Source: DASRWT01 sp963748485 (lineage in GTDB: Bacteria; Methylomirabilota; Methylomirabilia; Rokubacteriales; CSP1-6). Taken from it: DNA of 64,000 nt. Below, piece by piece: positions 17,416 through 24,950 of the stretch (the first letter of the stretch is position 1; each line of letters starts with the position of its first letter). A program made the translations under genes and the position numbers. Location: assembly GCA_963748485.1 (NCBI GenBank), contig CAVVJF010000011.1:620001-684000 (forward strand), in the 5' to 3' direction. The notes under the pieces were generated by a model. The model saw only the letters and a list, made by a program, of their open reading frames with translations. It searched no databases and was not told the origin of the DNA.

Positions 17416-18402
17416 ATGAGCGATCTGCGCAAGGATCCGACCCGTGGGCAGTGGGTGCTGGTGCGCCCCTCGGGCGAGCCACCCACGCCCCTGACCGAAT
17501 GCCCCTTCTGTCCCGGCAACGAGCGACTCACGCCCAAGGAGATCGCGTGCTATCGAAAGGAAGGCGCGCCGGCCGACGGCCCCAGCTGGTCGGTGCGCGT
17601 GATCCCGGAAACGGATCCCTACTTCCGCATCGAGCGGACCCTGGAGCGCGAGGGCGTTGGTCTCTACGACAAGATCACGCCCCGGGGGGCGAGCGAGCTC
17701 ATCATCGAGAGCCCGCGGCACGAGGAGACGCCGGGGACCATGCCGGAGGAGCAGTGGGAAAAGGTGCTCTGGATGTACGGCGAGCGCATCCGCGACCTCA
17801 AGCGGGATCTCGCCATCCGGGACATCCTCATCACGCGCCGACACCGCATTCCGGGCTCGCGGATCACGCATCCCTACTCGCGCGTGACCGCCATCCCCAT
17901 CATTTTCGACGACGTGCGTCGCAAGCTGGACGAGGCGCGCGAGTACTACCAGTACAAGCACCGGTGCATCTACTGCGACATCGTGCGCCAGGAGCTGGCC
18001 GATGCCGAGCGTGTCGTACACGAGACCGAGCGGTTCGTGGCGCTGGCGCCCTACGCGGGCCGGGCCCCGTTCGAGCTGACCGTGCTGCCGCGGCAGCACG
18101 GGGCCGCCTACGAGGATGCCCTCTCCGGGGATCTCGTGGCCGACCTGGCCCGGCTCATCAGCCAGTGCTTTCGAACCCTCGCCCGGGTGCTCGACGACCC
18201 CTCCGTCGAGATGACGCTCTACACGGCGCCAAATCGGGCCTCCAAGGTGCTGGCGGGGGAGTGGGCGTCCCTCGCCGACGATTTCCACTGGCATATCGGG
18301 GTGATACCGGGCCCGGAACGGCTCAAGAGGGTCGGAGGCATCTACATCAATCAGACCCCCCCGGAGTCGGCCGCCCGGTCACTCCGGGACGTCTGGGGAT
18401 AG
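17416..18402 (+). CDS. galactose-1-phosphate uridylyltransferase family protein with altered catalytic motif
   Basis: 328-residue GalT-like protein of the HIT superfamily. Two zinc-type CxxC motifs are seen, ECPFCPGN (near residue 30) and CIYC (near 186), plus the C-terminal FHWHIGVIP. The family's active-site H-P/S-H motif is here THPYS: H152-P153-Y154, so the nucleophilic second His is Tyr. Classical uridylyl transfer is therefore doubtful; it may be a DUF4931-like or ADP-glucose-phosphorylase-like homologue, or a non-catalytic one. The ATG at 17416 fits the promoter and the CPFC-containing N-terminus; upstream in-frame sequence is antisense to the glutaredoxin gene. Confidence 0.8.
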   Translation: MSDLRKDPTRGQWVLVRPSGEPPTPLTECPFCPGNERLTPKEIACYRKEGAPADGPSWSVRVIPETDPYFRIERTLEREGVGLYDKITPRGASELIIESPRHEETPGTMPEEQWEKVLWMYGERIRDLKRDLAIRDILITRRHRIPGSRITHPYSRVTAIPIIFDDVRRKLDEAREYYQYKHRCIYCDIVRQELADAERVVHETERFVALAPYAGRAPFELTVLPRQHGAAYEDALSGDLVADLARLISQCFRTLARVLDDPSVEMTLYTAPNRASKVLAGEWASLADDFHWHIGVIPGPERLKRVGGIYINQTPPESAARSLRDVWG

Positions 18403-18422
18403 TGGCAACCTAAAGACATTGC

Positions 18423-18451
18423 TTGACTTTCCGAGGTCCAGGGTGCAAACT
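18423..18451 (+). promoter_or_regulatory. promoter of the isc operon
   Basis: TTGACT (18423-18428), 17 bases, CAAACT (18446-18451). It lies directly in front of the IscR-type operator and about 50 bases from the iscR start. Confidence 0.6.
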
Positions 18452-18452
18452 C

Positions 18453-18488
18453 CGACTAGAACAGTCGCCGATAGAAACAGTCGGGTAT
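18453..18488 (+). promoter_or_regulatory. tandem IscR-type operator sites
   Basis: CGACT-AGAAC-AGTCG (18453-18467) is a perfect inverted repeat that fits the core of the type 1 IscR box (YYGACTR-www-YAGTCRR). Sixteen bases further, CAGTCGGGTAT (18478-18488) matches the right half YAGTCRRSTAT perfectly, preceded by a degenerate left half. The sites cover the expected transcription start, so bound IscR would block transcription. This is inference from the E. coli consensus. Confidence 0.6.
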
Positions 18489-18503
18489 AGGAGGTAGGCG
18501 AGG

Positions 18504-18956
18504 TTGCTGCGGTTCACCAAGCGCGCGGATTACGGGCTCATGGCCATTCACTACATCGCCGGGCAGACCGACGATGTGGCGGTGAGTGCCAAGCGTATCG
18601 CCGGGGAGTTCAATATCCCGGCGGAGTTGCTCGCCAAGATCCTCCAGCGCCTGGCCAAGGGGAAGCTCATCGTGGGGCACAACGGCCCCAAGGGAGGCTA
18701 TGTCCTCGCTCGACCCCGAAACGAGATCACGGTGGGGCAGGTGGTCCGGGCCCTGGAAGGGCCGGTGCGGATTGTCAGCTGCATGGTGGACGACCATTGC
18801 CCGCAGTACTCGCGCTGCAACCTGCGACTGCCGGTGCAGAAGATACAGGCGAGCATCAGCTCGCTGCTCGACACGATGACGCTGGCCGAGCTGTCGCCGG
18901 CCGAGCTCCCGTCGGACACGACGGTGGTGCCGGTCTCGGCGCTGACGGCGAGCTAA
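18504..18956 (+). CDS. iscR: Rrf2 family Fe-S regulator, IscR-like
   Basis: 150-residue Rrf2-family transcription factor with an N-terminal winged helix (MLRFTKRADYGLMAI, GPKGGYVLARP) and three cysteines spaced C-x5-C-x5-C (SCMVDDHCPQYSRCN, near 92-104), exactly as in IscR, where they ligate a [2Fe-2S] cluster. It heads the isc operon and has IscR-like boxes over its own promoter, so autorepression in the cluster-bound state is likely. TTG start at 18504 after AGGAGGT; no better start is present. Confidence 0.92.
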   Translation: MLRFTKRADYGLMAIHYIAGQTDDVAVSAKRIAGEFNIPAELLAKILQRLAKGKLIVGHNGPKGGYVLARPRNEITVGQVVRALEGPVRIVSCMVDDHCPQYSRCNLRLPVQKIQASISSLLDTMTLAELSPAELPSDTTVVPVSALTAS

Positions 18957-18978
18957 GCCCGGAGGGAGACCGAGCCCC

Positions 18979-20205
18979 ATGGCGCTGAAGCTGCCGATCT
19001 TCATGGATAGCCAGTCCACGACCCCCGTCGACCCGCGCGTGCTGGACGCGATGCTGCCGTACTTCACCGAGAAGTTCGGCCATCCCGCGAGCCGGAACCA
19101 CCCGTTCGGCTGGGAGGCCGAGGGGGCGGTGGACCGCGCCCGGGGCGAGATCGCCGGGCTCATCGGCGCGCGCGACCCCAAGGAGCTCGTGTTCACGTCC
19201 GGTGGCACCGAGGCGATCAACCTCGCCCTCAAGGGCGTGGCCGAGATGTACCGCGAGAAGGGCAACCATATCGTCACCACCGCCATCGAGCAGCGGGCGG
19301 GGCTGGACGTGTGCAAGCGCCTCGAGCGGCAAGGCTTCGAGGTGACCTATGTCGCGGTGGGCACGGATGGGCTCGTCGATCCGGAGGCGATCCGGCAGGC
19401 GCTCACCGATAAGACCATCCTCATCTCGGTGATGCTCGCCAACAACGAGATCGGGACGATCCAGGACGCGGCCGCGCTGGGCAAGCTCGCCAAGGCGAAG
19501 GGGATCGTCTTCCACACCGACGCCACTCAGGCGGTGGGCAAGGTGCCGGTGGACGTGGAGGCCATGGGGATCGACCTCCTGTCCTGCACCTCCCACATGC
19601 TCTACGGCCCCAAGGGCGTGGGCGCGCTGTACGTCCGGCGCAAGAACCCGCGCGTGCGCCTCGCCCCCATGATCGACGGCGGAGGACACGAGCGGGGGAT
19701 GCGATCCGGAACGGTGCCGGTGCCGCTGGCGGTGGGCTTCGGGCGGGCCGCCGCCCTCGCCCGCGAGGGGATGGGCGAGGAGGCCAAGCGCATGGCGGCG
19801 CTGCGGGACCGGCTCCAGGACGCCATCCTCTCCAAAGTGGACGAGGCGTACCTCAACGGCCACCCCGAGCGGCGGCTGCCCCACAACCTGAACATCTCGT
19901 TCGCGTACGTGGAGGGCGAGTCGGTGCTGATGGGGCTCAACAAGGAAGTGGCGCTCTCGTCGGGTTCCGCTTGTACCTCGTCCACCCTCGAGCCGTCCTA
20001 CGTCATCTCCGCCCTTGGAGTGGACTCGGAGCTTGCGCACTCCTCGATTCGCTTCGGTCTGCACCGCTTCAGCACCGAGGAAGAGGTGGACTTCGTGGCG
20101 CGGAGGACCGTGGAAGTGGTGACGAGGCTGCGCGACATGTCCCCGCTCTACGAGCTCGCCAAGGAAGGCGTGGATCTCAAGACCATCAAGTGGAAGGCAG
20201 AATAG
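18979..20205 (+). CDS. iscS: IscS-type cysteine desulfurase homologue lacking the PLP lysine
   Basis: 408-residue protein clearly of the IscS branch over its whole length (MDSQSTTPVDPRV; GGGHERGMRSGTVPVP; C-terminal SIRFGLHRFSTEEE and MSPLYELAKEGVDL, the IscU-contact tail). Two catalytic residues are changed: the Schiff-base lysine of S/A-H-K is Met (SHMLYGPKG, M207) and the PLP-stacking His of IEHKAVL is Gln (IEQRAGL, Q105). The loop cysteine in SGSACTSS (C332) and the DATQ PLP-ring contacts are kept. It cannot be expected to desulfurate cysteine by the known mechanism and may be a sulfur carrier or scaffold. Located exactly where iscS normally lies. Confidence 0.9.
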   Translation: MALKLPIFMDSQSTTPVDPRVLDAMLPYFTEKFGHPASRNHPFGWEAEGAVDRARGEIAGLIGARDPKELVFTSGGTEAINLALKGVAEMYREKGNHIVTTAIEQRAGLDVCKRLERQGFEVTYVAVGTDGLVDPEAIRQALTDKTILISVMLANNEIGTIQDAAALGKLAKAKGIVFHTDATQAVGKVPVDVEAMGIDLLSCTSHMLYGPKGVGALYVRRKNPRVRLAPMIDGGGHERGMRSGTVPVPLAVGFGRAAALAREGMGEEAKRMAALRDRLQDAILSKVDEAYLNGHPERRLPHNLNISFAYVEGESVLMGLNKEVALSSGSACTSSTLEPSYVISALGVDSELAHSSIRFGLHRFSTEEEVDFVARRTVEVVTRLRDMSPLYELAKEGVDLKTIKWKAE

Positions 20206-20220
20206 GGAGGCTCGGACGCC

Positions 20221-20637
20221 ATGGCCTATAGCGAGAAGGTCGTCGATCACTACAACAACCCGCGCAACGTGGGGTCCTTCGGCAAGGACACCCCCGGGGT
20301 GGGGACGGGGCTCGTGGGGGCGCCGGAGTGCGGCGACGTCATGAAGCTCCAGATCAAGGTGAACCTCGAGACCGGTGTCATCGAGGACGCCAAGTTCAAA
20401 ACCTTCGGCTGCGGCAGCGCGATCGCCTCGTCCAGCCTGGCCACGGAGTGGCTCAAGGGACGCACGGTGGACGACGCGGCGAAGATCAAGAACACCGACA
20501 TCGTCAACGAGCTGAAGCTCCCGCCGGTGAAGATCCATTGCTCCGTGCTCGCCGAGGACGCGATCAAGGCGGCCCTCGCCGACTACAAGGAGAAGTGGAG
20601 CGCCGCGGAAGCCGGCGCGGACTCGAGCGCGTCCTAA
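20221..20637 (+). CDS. iscU: Fe-S cluster scaffold IscU
   Basis: 138-residue scaffold with all cluster ligands: C37 in PECGDVM, C64 in FGCGSAIASSS, H106-C107 in KIHCSVLAED, and the HscA recognition motif LPPVK (100-104). It assembles [2Fe-2S] clusters with sulfur from a desulfurase and passes them on with HscA/HscB help. The short C-terminal tail is Ala/Ser-rich. Fifteen bases separate it from the IscS-like gene, with GGGAGG before the ATG. Confidence 0.95.
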   Translation: MAYSEKVVDHYNNPRNVGSFGKDTPGVGTGLVGAPECGDVMKLQIKVNLETGVIEDAKFKTFGCGSAIASSSLATEWLKGRTVDDAAKIKNTDIVNELKLPPVKIHCSVLAEDAIKAALADYKEKWSAAEAGADSSAS

Positions 20638-20674
20638 GAACGGGACGAGCCCAACACGAGGAGGACGGACGGAC

Positions 20675-21001
20675 ATGGCGGTGATCCTGACCGACAAGGC
20701 AGCCAAGCAGGTCAAGAAGCTCATGGAGGAGCAGAAGCTGGAGCAGGTCTTCCTCCGCATGGGTGTCAAGGGAGGGGGCTGCTCGGGGCTTTCCTACTCG
20801 CTGGAGTTCGACACCGAGATGGGGAAGCACGACAAGAAGTTCGACATCGATGGGGTACCGGTGGTGGTGGACGCGAAGAGCTATCTGTACCTGAACGGCA
20901 CCACCCTCGACTACGTGACGGAGGGGCTGCAGGGCGGCTTCACATTCGTGAACCCGCAGGCCAAATCGAGCTGCGGCTGTGGGACCTCGTTCTCGGCCTA
21001 G
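20675..21001 (+). CDS. iscA: A-type Fe-S carrier IscA
   Basis: 108-residue HesB/IscA-family protein with the three invariant cysteines, C36 in GGGCSGLSY and C100/C102 in SSCGCGTSF. It receives clusters from IscU and delivers them, especially [4Fe-4S], to apo-enzymes. GAGGA precedes the ATG at 20675. Followed by a hairpin that may reduce expression of the downstream genes. Confidence 0.94.
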   Translation: MAVILTDKAAKQVKKLMEEQKLEQVFLRMGVKGGGCSGLSYSLEFDTEMGKHDKKFDIDGVPVVVDAKSYLYLNGTTLDYVTEGLQGGFTFVNPQAKSSCGCGTSFSA

Positions 21002-21028
21002 CGCCGGGCCCCTCGGGATTGAGTCCGC

Positions 21029-21059
21029 ACGGGCCCGCCGCGGGCCCGTTGGTGTTTCT
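21029..21059 (+). terminator. intrinsic-terminator-like hairpin inside the isc operon
   Basis: ACGGGCCCG (21029-21037), loop CCG, CGGGCCCGT (21041-21049), followed by TGGTGTTTCT. A very strong stem with a moderate T-rich tract; it could partly terminate between iscA and hscB, giving more scaffold than chaperone. Confidence 0.6.
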
Positions 21060-21077
21060 GGGAGACGAGTGAGCGCG

Positions 21078-21680
21078 ATGGCGACGGAAGATTACTTCAG
21101 CGTGTTCGGCTTGCCCCGCAAGCTCGCGGTGGACGGAGAGGCGCTGCGCCGGCGCTTCTATGAGCTGAGCCGGGCGCACCACCCCGACTTCCACCAGGGG
21201 GCGGACGAAGCCGCGCAGGCGGCCACCCTCGCCCGCTCCGCGCTCGTGAACCGCGCCTACCAGGCGCTGCGCGACCCCATCGCGCGGATCGGGTATCTGA
21301 TCGCCCTCGAGGAAGGGCGCGACACGCGGGAAGGCGCGGCCGCTCGACCCAAGGCGCCGCGCGACCTCCTCGAGGAGATGCTCGAGGTGCAGGAGGCGCT
21401 GGAGGAGGCCCGATCGGGCGGGCTCGACGAGGGGGCGCGCGATCGGCTGCGCGCGGAGCGCGAGCGCCTCGCCGTCCGCAAGCGGGCCGAGGAAGAGACG
21501 CTGATCGGCCGGGCGGGCGAGTGGGACGCTGCGCTGGATACGGGCGCAGACCGGAGCGCGCTGCTCGGCTGGTTCAAGGAGCGGCTGGCCACGCGGGCCT
21601 ACCTCCGCACCGTCATCGACGATCTGAACGAAGCGCTCGGGGAGGAGCAGGATCAGCATGTCTCGCATCGTCGGCATTGA
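21078..21680 (+). CDS. hscB: Fe-S co-chaperone HscB
   Basis: 200-residue J-domain co-chaperone. The J domain starts with DYFSVFGLPRKLAVD and holds the HPD motif (AHHPDFHQG, about residues 34-36), followed by the C-terminal three-helix domain that binds IscU. It stimulates HscA ATPase. A GTG at 21069, three codons upstream and better spaced from GGGAG, is an equally possible start. The 3' end overlaps hscA by 23 bases. Confidence 0.92.
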   Translation: MATEDYFSVFGLPRKLAVDGEALRRRFYELSRAHHPDFHQGADEAAQAATLARSALVNRAYQALRDPIARIGYLIALEEGRDTREGAAARPKAPRDLLEEMLEVQEALEEARSGGLDEGARDRLRAERERLAVRKRAEEETLIGRAGEWDAALDTGADRSALLGWFKERLATRAYLRTVIDDLNEALGEEQDQHVSHRRH

Positions 21681-23487
21681 TCTCGGGACCACCAACAGCC
21701 TCGTCGCCTACGTCGACGGGCACGGGGTCCCGCGTGTGATCCCCGACGCGGAGGGCCACGCCCTCCTGCCGTCGGTGGTCGCCTACACACCCACGGGCGT
21801 GCTCGTGGGCGAAGCGGCGCGGCGGCAGCTCGCCCGGCAGCCCACCCGCACCGTCTACTCGGTGAAGCGTCTCATGGGCCGCGGCTTCGCCGACGTCGAG
21901 GGCGAGCTCGAGCATCTGCCCTTCGAGGTGGTGCCCGCCGCCGAGATCGTGCGCATCCGCGTGGACGGCCGCGAGGTGACCCCGCCCGAGGTCTCGGCCC
22001 AGATCCTGCGTGCGCTGAAACAACGTGCTGAAGCGGCGCTGGGGGAGAAGATCGAGCAGGCGGTGGTCACCGTGCCCGCCTACTTCAACGACAGCCAGCG
22101 GCAGGCGACCAAGGACGCCGGACGCATCGCGGGGCTCGATGTGGTCCGCATCGTCAACGAGCCCACCGCGGCGTCCCTCGCCTATGGCCTGCAGCGGCGC
22201 GCCCAGGGCCTCATCGCCGTGTACGACCTCGGCGGGGGCACCTTCGACATCTCGATCCTGCGCGTCAAGGACGGCGTCTTCGAAGTGCTCGCCACCAACG
22301 GCAACACGCATCTGGGCGGCGACGACTTCGACCAGGCGCTCGTCGCGTGGCTCCTCGAGGACATCCGCGCTCAGCACGGCGTGGACTTCGCGCGTGATCC
22401 CGAGGCACGCCAGGAGCTCCGGCTCGCCGCGGAAGCGGCGAAGTGCCGCCTGTCGTTCGAGGAGCGGACCCACCTGGCCATTCCGTTCGAGGGCTTCGTC
22501 TACCGCCGCGACCTGTCCCGGGCGGAGGTGGAGGCGCGGATCACGCCGCTCGTCGAGGCCACGCTGGGGCCGTGTCGAATGGCGCTCAAGGACGCCGGGC
22601 TCACCCGGGAGCAGATCGACGAGGTGGTGCTAGTGGGCGGCTCGACGCGGGTGCCGCAGGTTCAGCGGCGGGTCGAGGAGCTCTTCGGCCGAAGGCCACA
22701 TAGCCAGCTCAATCCCGACGAGGTGGTGGCGCTGGGAGCCGCCGTGCAGGCGCAGATCCTGGCCGGCGGGATCACCGACATGCTGCTCCTGGACGTGACG
22801 CCGCTGTCCCTCGGCATCGAGACCCTGGGCGGCATCGTGAGCGTGCTGATTCCGCGCAACACCACCATCCCCACCATGGCCAAGGAGCAGTTCACGACTT
22901 CGGTGGACGGCCAGACGGTGGTGGACATGCACGTGCTCCAGGGCGAACGGGAGCTGGCCCGCGACAACCGCTCGTTGGCCCGCTTCGAGCTTCGGGGCGT
23001 CGACCCCATGCCCGCGGGCATGCCCAAGATCGAGGTGACGTTTCTCATCGACGCCAACGGCATCCTCCAGGTCCACGCCAAGGAGCTGCGCACGGGTAAG
23101 GAGGCGGCCATCGAGGTGCGTCCCACCTACGGCCTCACCGAGGCCGAGGTGGAGCGGATGGTCGAGGAGTCGTTCGAGCATGCCGAGGCCGACGTGAGCG
23201 CCCGGCTGCTCATCGAGGCGCGGACGGAGGCCGAGACCGTCGCCAACCACGTGGAACGGGCGCTGACCCAGGGCGCGCAGCTGGCCGAGCCCGGCGAGAT
23301 CGAGCGGATCCGGGCCGCCCTCGCCGCCCTCCGCGCCGCCCAGGCGGGGAATGACCGCGGCCTCATCCACGAGCGCACCACCGACGTGAACAAGGCTACC
23401 GAGCGCCTCGCCGAGGCCATGATGGACGCCGCCCTCAAGGGAGCGCTGGCCTCCAAGCGCGCGGACCGGATCCTGGGGTCTTCCTGA
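21658..23487 (+). CDS. hscA: Hsp70-type Fe-S chaperone HscA
   Basis: 609-residue DnaK-family chaperone. The nucleotide-binding domain shows GIDLGTTNSLVA (6-17), the phosphate-2 motif YDLGGGTFDIS, and GGSTRVPQVQ; the shorter substrate-binding domain ends without the acidic DnaK tail. Length and gene order (hscB-hscA-fdx-iscX) identify it as HscA, which binds the LPPVK motif of IscU to drive cluster transfer. Confidence 0.94.
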   Translation: MSRIVGIDLGTTNSLVAYVDGHGVPRVIPDAEGHALLPSVVAYTPTGVLVGEAARRQLARQPTRTVYSVKRLMGRGFADVEGELEHLPFEVVPAAEIVRIRVDGREVTPPEVSAQILRALKQRAEAALGEKIEQAVVTVPAYFNDSQRQATKDAGRIAGLDVVRIVNEPTAASLAYGLQRRAQGLIAVYDLGGGTFDISILRVKDGVFEVLATNGNTHLGGDDFDQALVAWLLEDIRAQHGVDFARDPEARQELRLAAEAAKCRLSFEERTHLAIPFEGFVYRRDLSRAEVEARITPLVEATLGPCRMALKDAGLTREQIDEVVLVGGSTRVPQVQRRVEELFGRRPHSQLNPDEVVALGAAVQAQILAGGITDMLLLDVTPLSLGIETLGGIVSVLIPRNTTIPTMAKEQFTTSVDGQTVVDMHVLQGERELARDNRSLARFELRGVDPMPAGMPKIEVTFLIDANGILQVHAKELRTGKEAAIEVRPTYGLTEAEVERMVEESFEHAEADVSARLLIEARTEAETVANHVERALTQGAQLAEPGEIERIRAALAALRAAQAGNDRGLIHERTTDVNKATERLAEAMMDAALKGALASKRADRILGSS

Positions 23488-23810
23488 TGGCCAAGCACAA
23501 GGTGACCTTTTTGCCGCAGGACGTCACGGTCGAGGTGGACGACGCGAAGTATCCGCTCGCCGATCACGGCCGTCCGGGGTCGCTGCTCGACATCGCCCTC
23601 GCCCACGACATCCATCTCGAGCACAACTGCGGCGGCTCCTGCGCCTGCACCACCTGTCACGTCATCGTGCGCGAGGGCGAGGAGAACCTCTCCGTCATGG
23701 AGCCGGACGAGGAGGACCGCCTCGACACCGCGGAAGGCCTGACCCTGCACTCGCGCCTCGGCTGCCAGGCCGTGGTCAAGGGCGACGTCGTCGTGGAGAT
23801 TCCCAAATGA
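23487..23810 (+). CDS. fdx: adrenodoxin-type [2Fe-2S] ferredoxin
   Basis: 107 residues with the ligand pattern C48-x5-C54-x2-C57 and C93 of vertebrate-type ferredoxins (an extra C52 lies within the loop). In the isc system it supplies electrons for cluster assembly. The ATG shares one base with the hscA stop, and its own stop overlaps the iscX start. Confidence 0.93.
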   Translation: MAKHKVTFLPQDVTVEVDDAKYPLADHGRPGSLLDIALAHDIHLEHNCGGSCACTTCHVIVREGEENLSVMEPDEEDRLDTAEGLTLHSRLGCQAVVKGDVVVEIPK

Positions 23811-24007
23811 TGTGGTCTGACACAGAGGATATCGCGATCGCGTTGATTGAAGCCCACCCGGACATCGATCCGCTCTCCGTGCGCTTCACCGATCTGCACA
23901 AGTGGGTGGTGGCGCTGGAGGACTTCGACGATGACCCCAAGGCCTCCAACGAGGGGCTGCTCGAGGCCATCCAGATGAAGTGGGTCGAAGAGTATCGAGA
24001 TCGCTAG
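23807..24007 (+). CDS. iscX: Fe-S assembly protein IscX
   Basis: 66-residue acidic protein starting MMWSDTEDIAIALIEAHP and containing SVRFTDLHKWV and the Asp-rich DFDDDP, the IscX hallmarks. IscX binds IscS and iron and tunes sulfur transfer. The second ATG (23810) is equally likely as start. It closes the isc operon. Its presence next to an IscS that lacks the PLP lysine suggests the protein interface is still used. Confidence 0.92.
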   Translation: MMWSDTEDIAIALIEAHPDIDPLSVRFTDLHKWVVALEDFDDDPKASNEGLLEAIQMKWVEEYRDR

Positions 24008-24010
24008 CCG

Positions 24011-24232
24011 CTACCAGGAGATGACGTGATCCGCTTCAAAGATCAAGTCGAGCAGGCCCGCGTAGTCGAGCCCGTCGCCCAGGCGGAGCAGTCGCGCGCC
24101 CGGGGGCAGGGACGCGGGCGCGCCGCCGTCGACGAGCACCACGGTGACCTCGTCGCCCGCGGCAGACTGCGCGATCACGTCCTGCGCGAGGGGGTCGGCG
24201 TCCGCACCCACGAGGTGGAGGTAGCGCGCCAT
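24011..24232 (-). CDS. DsrH/TusB-like small protein
   Basis: 73 residues, last of three overlapping minus-strand genes. Begins MARYLHLVGADADPLA and ends DLIFEADHVISW, consistent with the DsrH/TusB fold. It has no cysteine, so it cannot carry a persulfide itself and would be structural in a DsrEFH-like hexamer. Its ATG overlaps the previous stop (TGATG). Convergent with iscX, three bases apart. Confidence 0.6.
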   Translation of the reverse strand: MARYLHLVGADADPLAQDVIAQSAAGDEVTVVLVDGGAPASLPPGARLLRLGDGLDYAGLLDLIFEADHVISW

Positions 24233-24591
24233 CAGAACACGAGGTACCGGCGGGCGCGGCGGACGAGCTCGACGACCGCCGCCGGCGTGACGGGAATCAC
24301 CGGATGGTCCTCGGTGTTCCAGTCGGGCCGGCCCTGGGGGACGGCGGTCGCCTCCACGTGGAAGGGGATGCCGAGTTTCTTGAGCGCGGCGCGAAACTTC
24401 GCGATGTCGTCGCCGTCCACGAGATCATCGGTGTCCTCGTCGAGCAGGTGGACGGCGGGGCCCGCGAGCACCACCGTGACCTCGTTCTCGCCGGCGACGA
24501 CCCCCAGCGCGATCCGCATGGCCTCGTTGGCGCGGTGGGACGCGCGGGGGTCCTCCGAGATCAGCACGAGCACCGGCTGGCCGTCCGCCAC
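24232..24591 (-). CDS. DsrF/TusC-like (DsrE superfamily) protein
   Basis: 119 residues from a GTG start. Hydrophobic beta-strand segments (QPVLVLISEDP; NEVTVVLAGPAVHLL) match the DsrE/F fold. It contains no cysteine, unlike catalytic family members. The longer in-frame reading upstream is antisense-like sequence inside the neighbour and is not used. Part of the DsrE-F-H-like trio. Confidence 0.6.
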   Translation of the reverse strand: MADGQPVLVLISEDPRASHRANEAMRIALGVVAGENEVTVVLAGPAVHLLDEDTDDLVDGDDIAKFRAALKKLGIPFHVEATAVPQGRPDWNTEDHPVIPVTPAAVVELVRRARRYLVF

Positions 24592-24595
24592 GGGA

Positions 24596-24913
24596 TCAGT
24601 TGAGCGCGACGAAGCGGTCGGTGCCGTTGATGACGTCCGTGAGCACCACGAGACCGCAGTTGGTGGCGCGTTCGGAGAGCGGCTGCCGGCGCCTCTGGCA
24701 GCCATAGGCGCAGACGAAGAGACGGGCCCCGCGGTCGGCGAGCGCCTGCACGCGCGGATCCTCGACGGCGGCCACCCCGTCGTCGATGAGGTAGAGGTAG
24801 ACCTGCGCGCCTCGATCGAGCGCGGCGATGGAGAGCCCGACCGCCGTGGCGAGATTGGCGTGCTCGGGTCCGGTGGACACCATGACCCCAAGCTTTTTCC
24901 CCGCGGGATTCAT
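24596..24913 (-). CDS. DsrE/TusD-like sulfur-relay protein
   Basis: 105 residues, first of the trio. DsrE-fold segments KKLGVMVSTGPE and AQVYLYLIDDGV; cysteines C68, C72 and C86, with CAYGCQRRR near the position where family members carry the persulfide cysteine. DsrE/TusD proteins take sulfur from a desulfurase. Divergent from the second cysteine desulfurase gene with only 37 bases between the starts, so the two transcription units may be co-regulated. Confidence 0.75.
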   Translation of the reverse strand: MNPAGKKLGVMVSTGPEHANLATAVGLSIAALDRGAQVYLYLIDDGVAAVEDPRVQALADRGARLFVCAYGCQRRRQPLSERATNCGLVVLTDVINGTDRFVALN

Positions 24914-24950
24914 GCGAGGGAAAGCGTAGCATCGCGATGAGGGAGAATCA

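Noticed and set aside
17251..18294. A 347-codon minus-strand reading frame that contains the glutaredoxin start at its end
   Set aside because: Most of it is antisense to the GalT-family gene and shows no protein family; only its last 13 codons are real, being the beginning of the selenoprotein gene.
23887..24007. iscX continuing into the following genes as one operon
   Set aside because: The next three genes lie on the opposite strand and converge on iscX.
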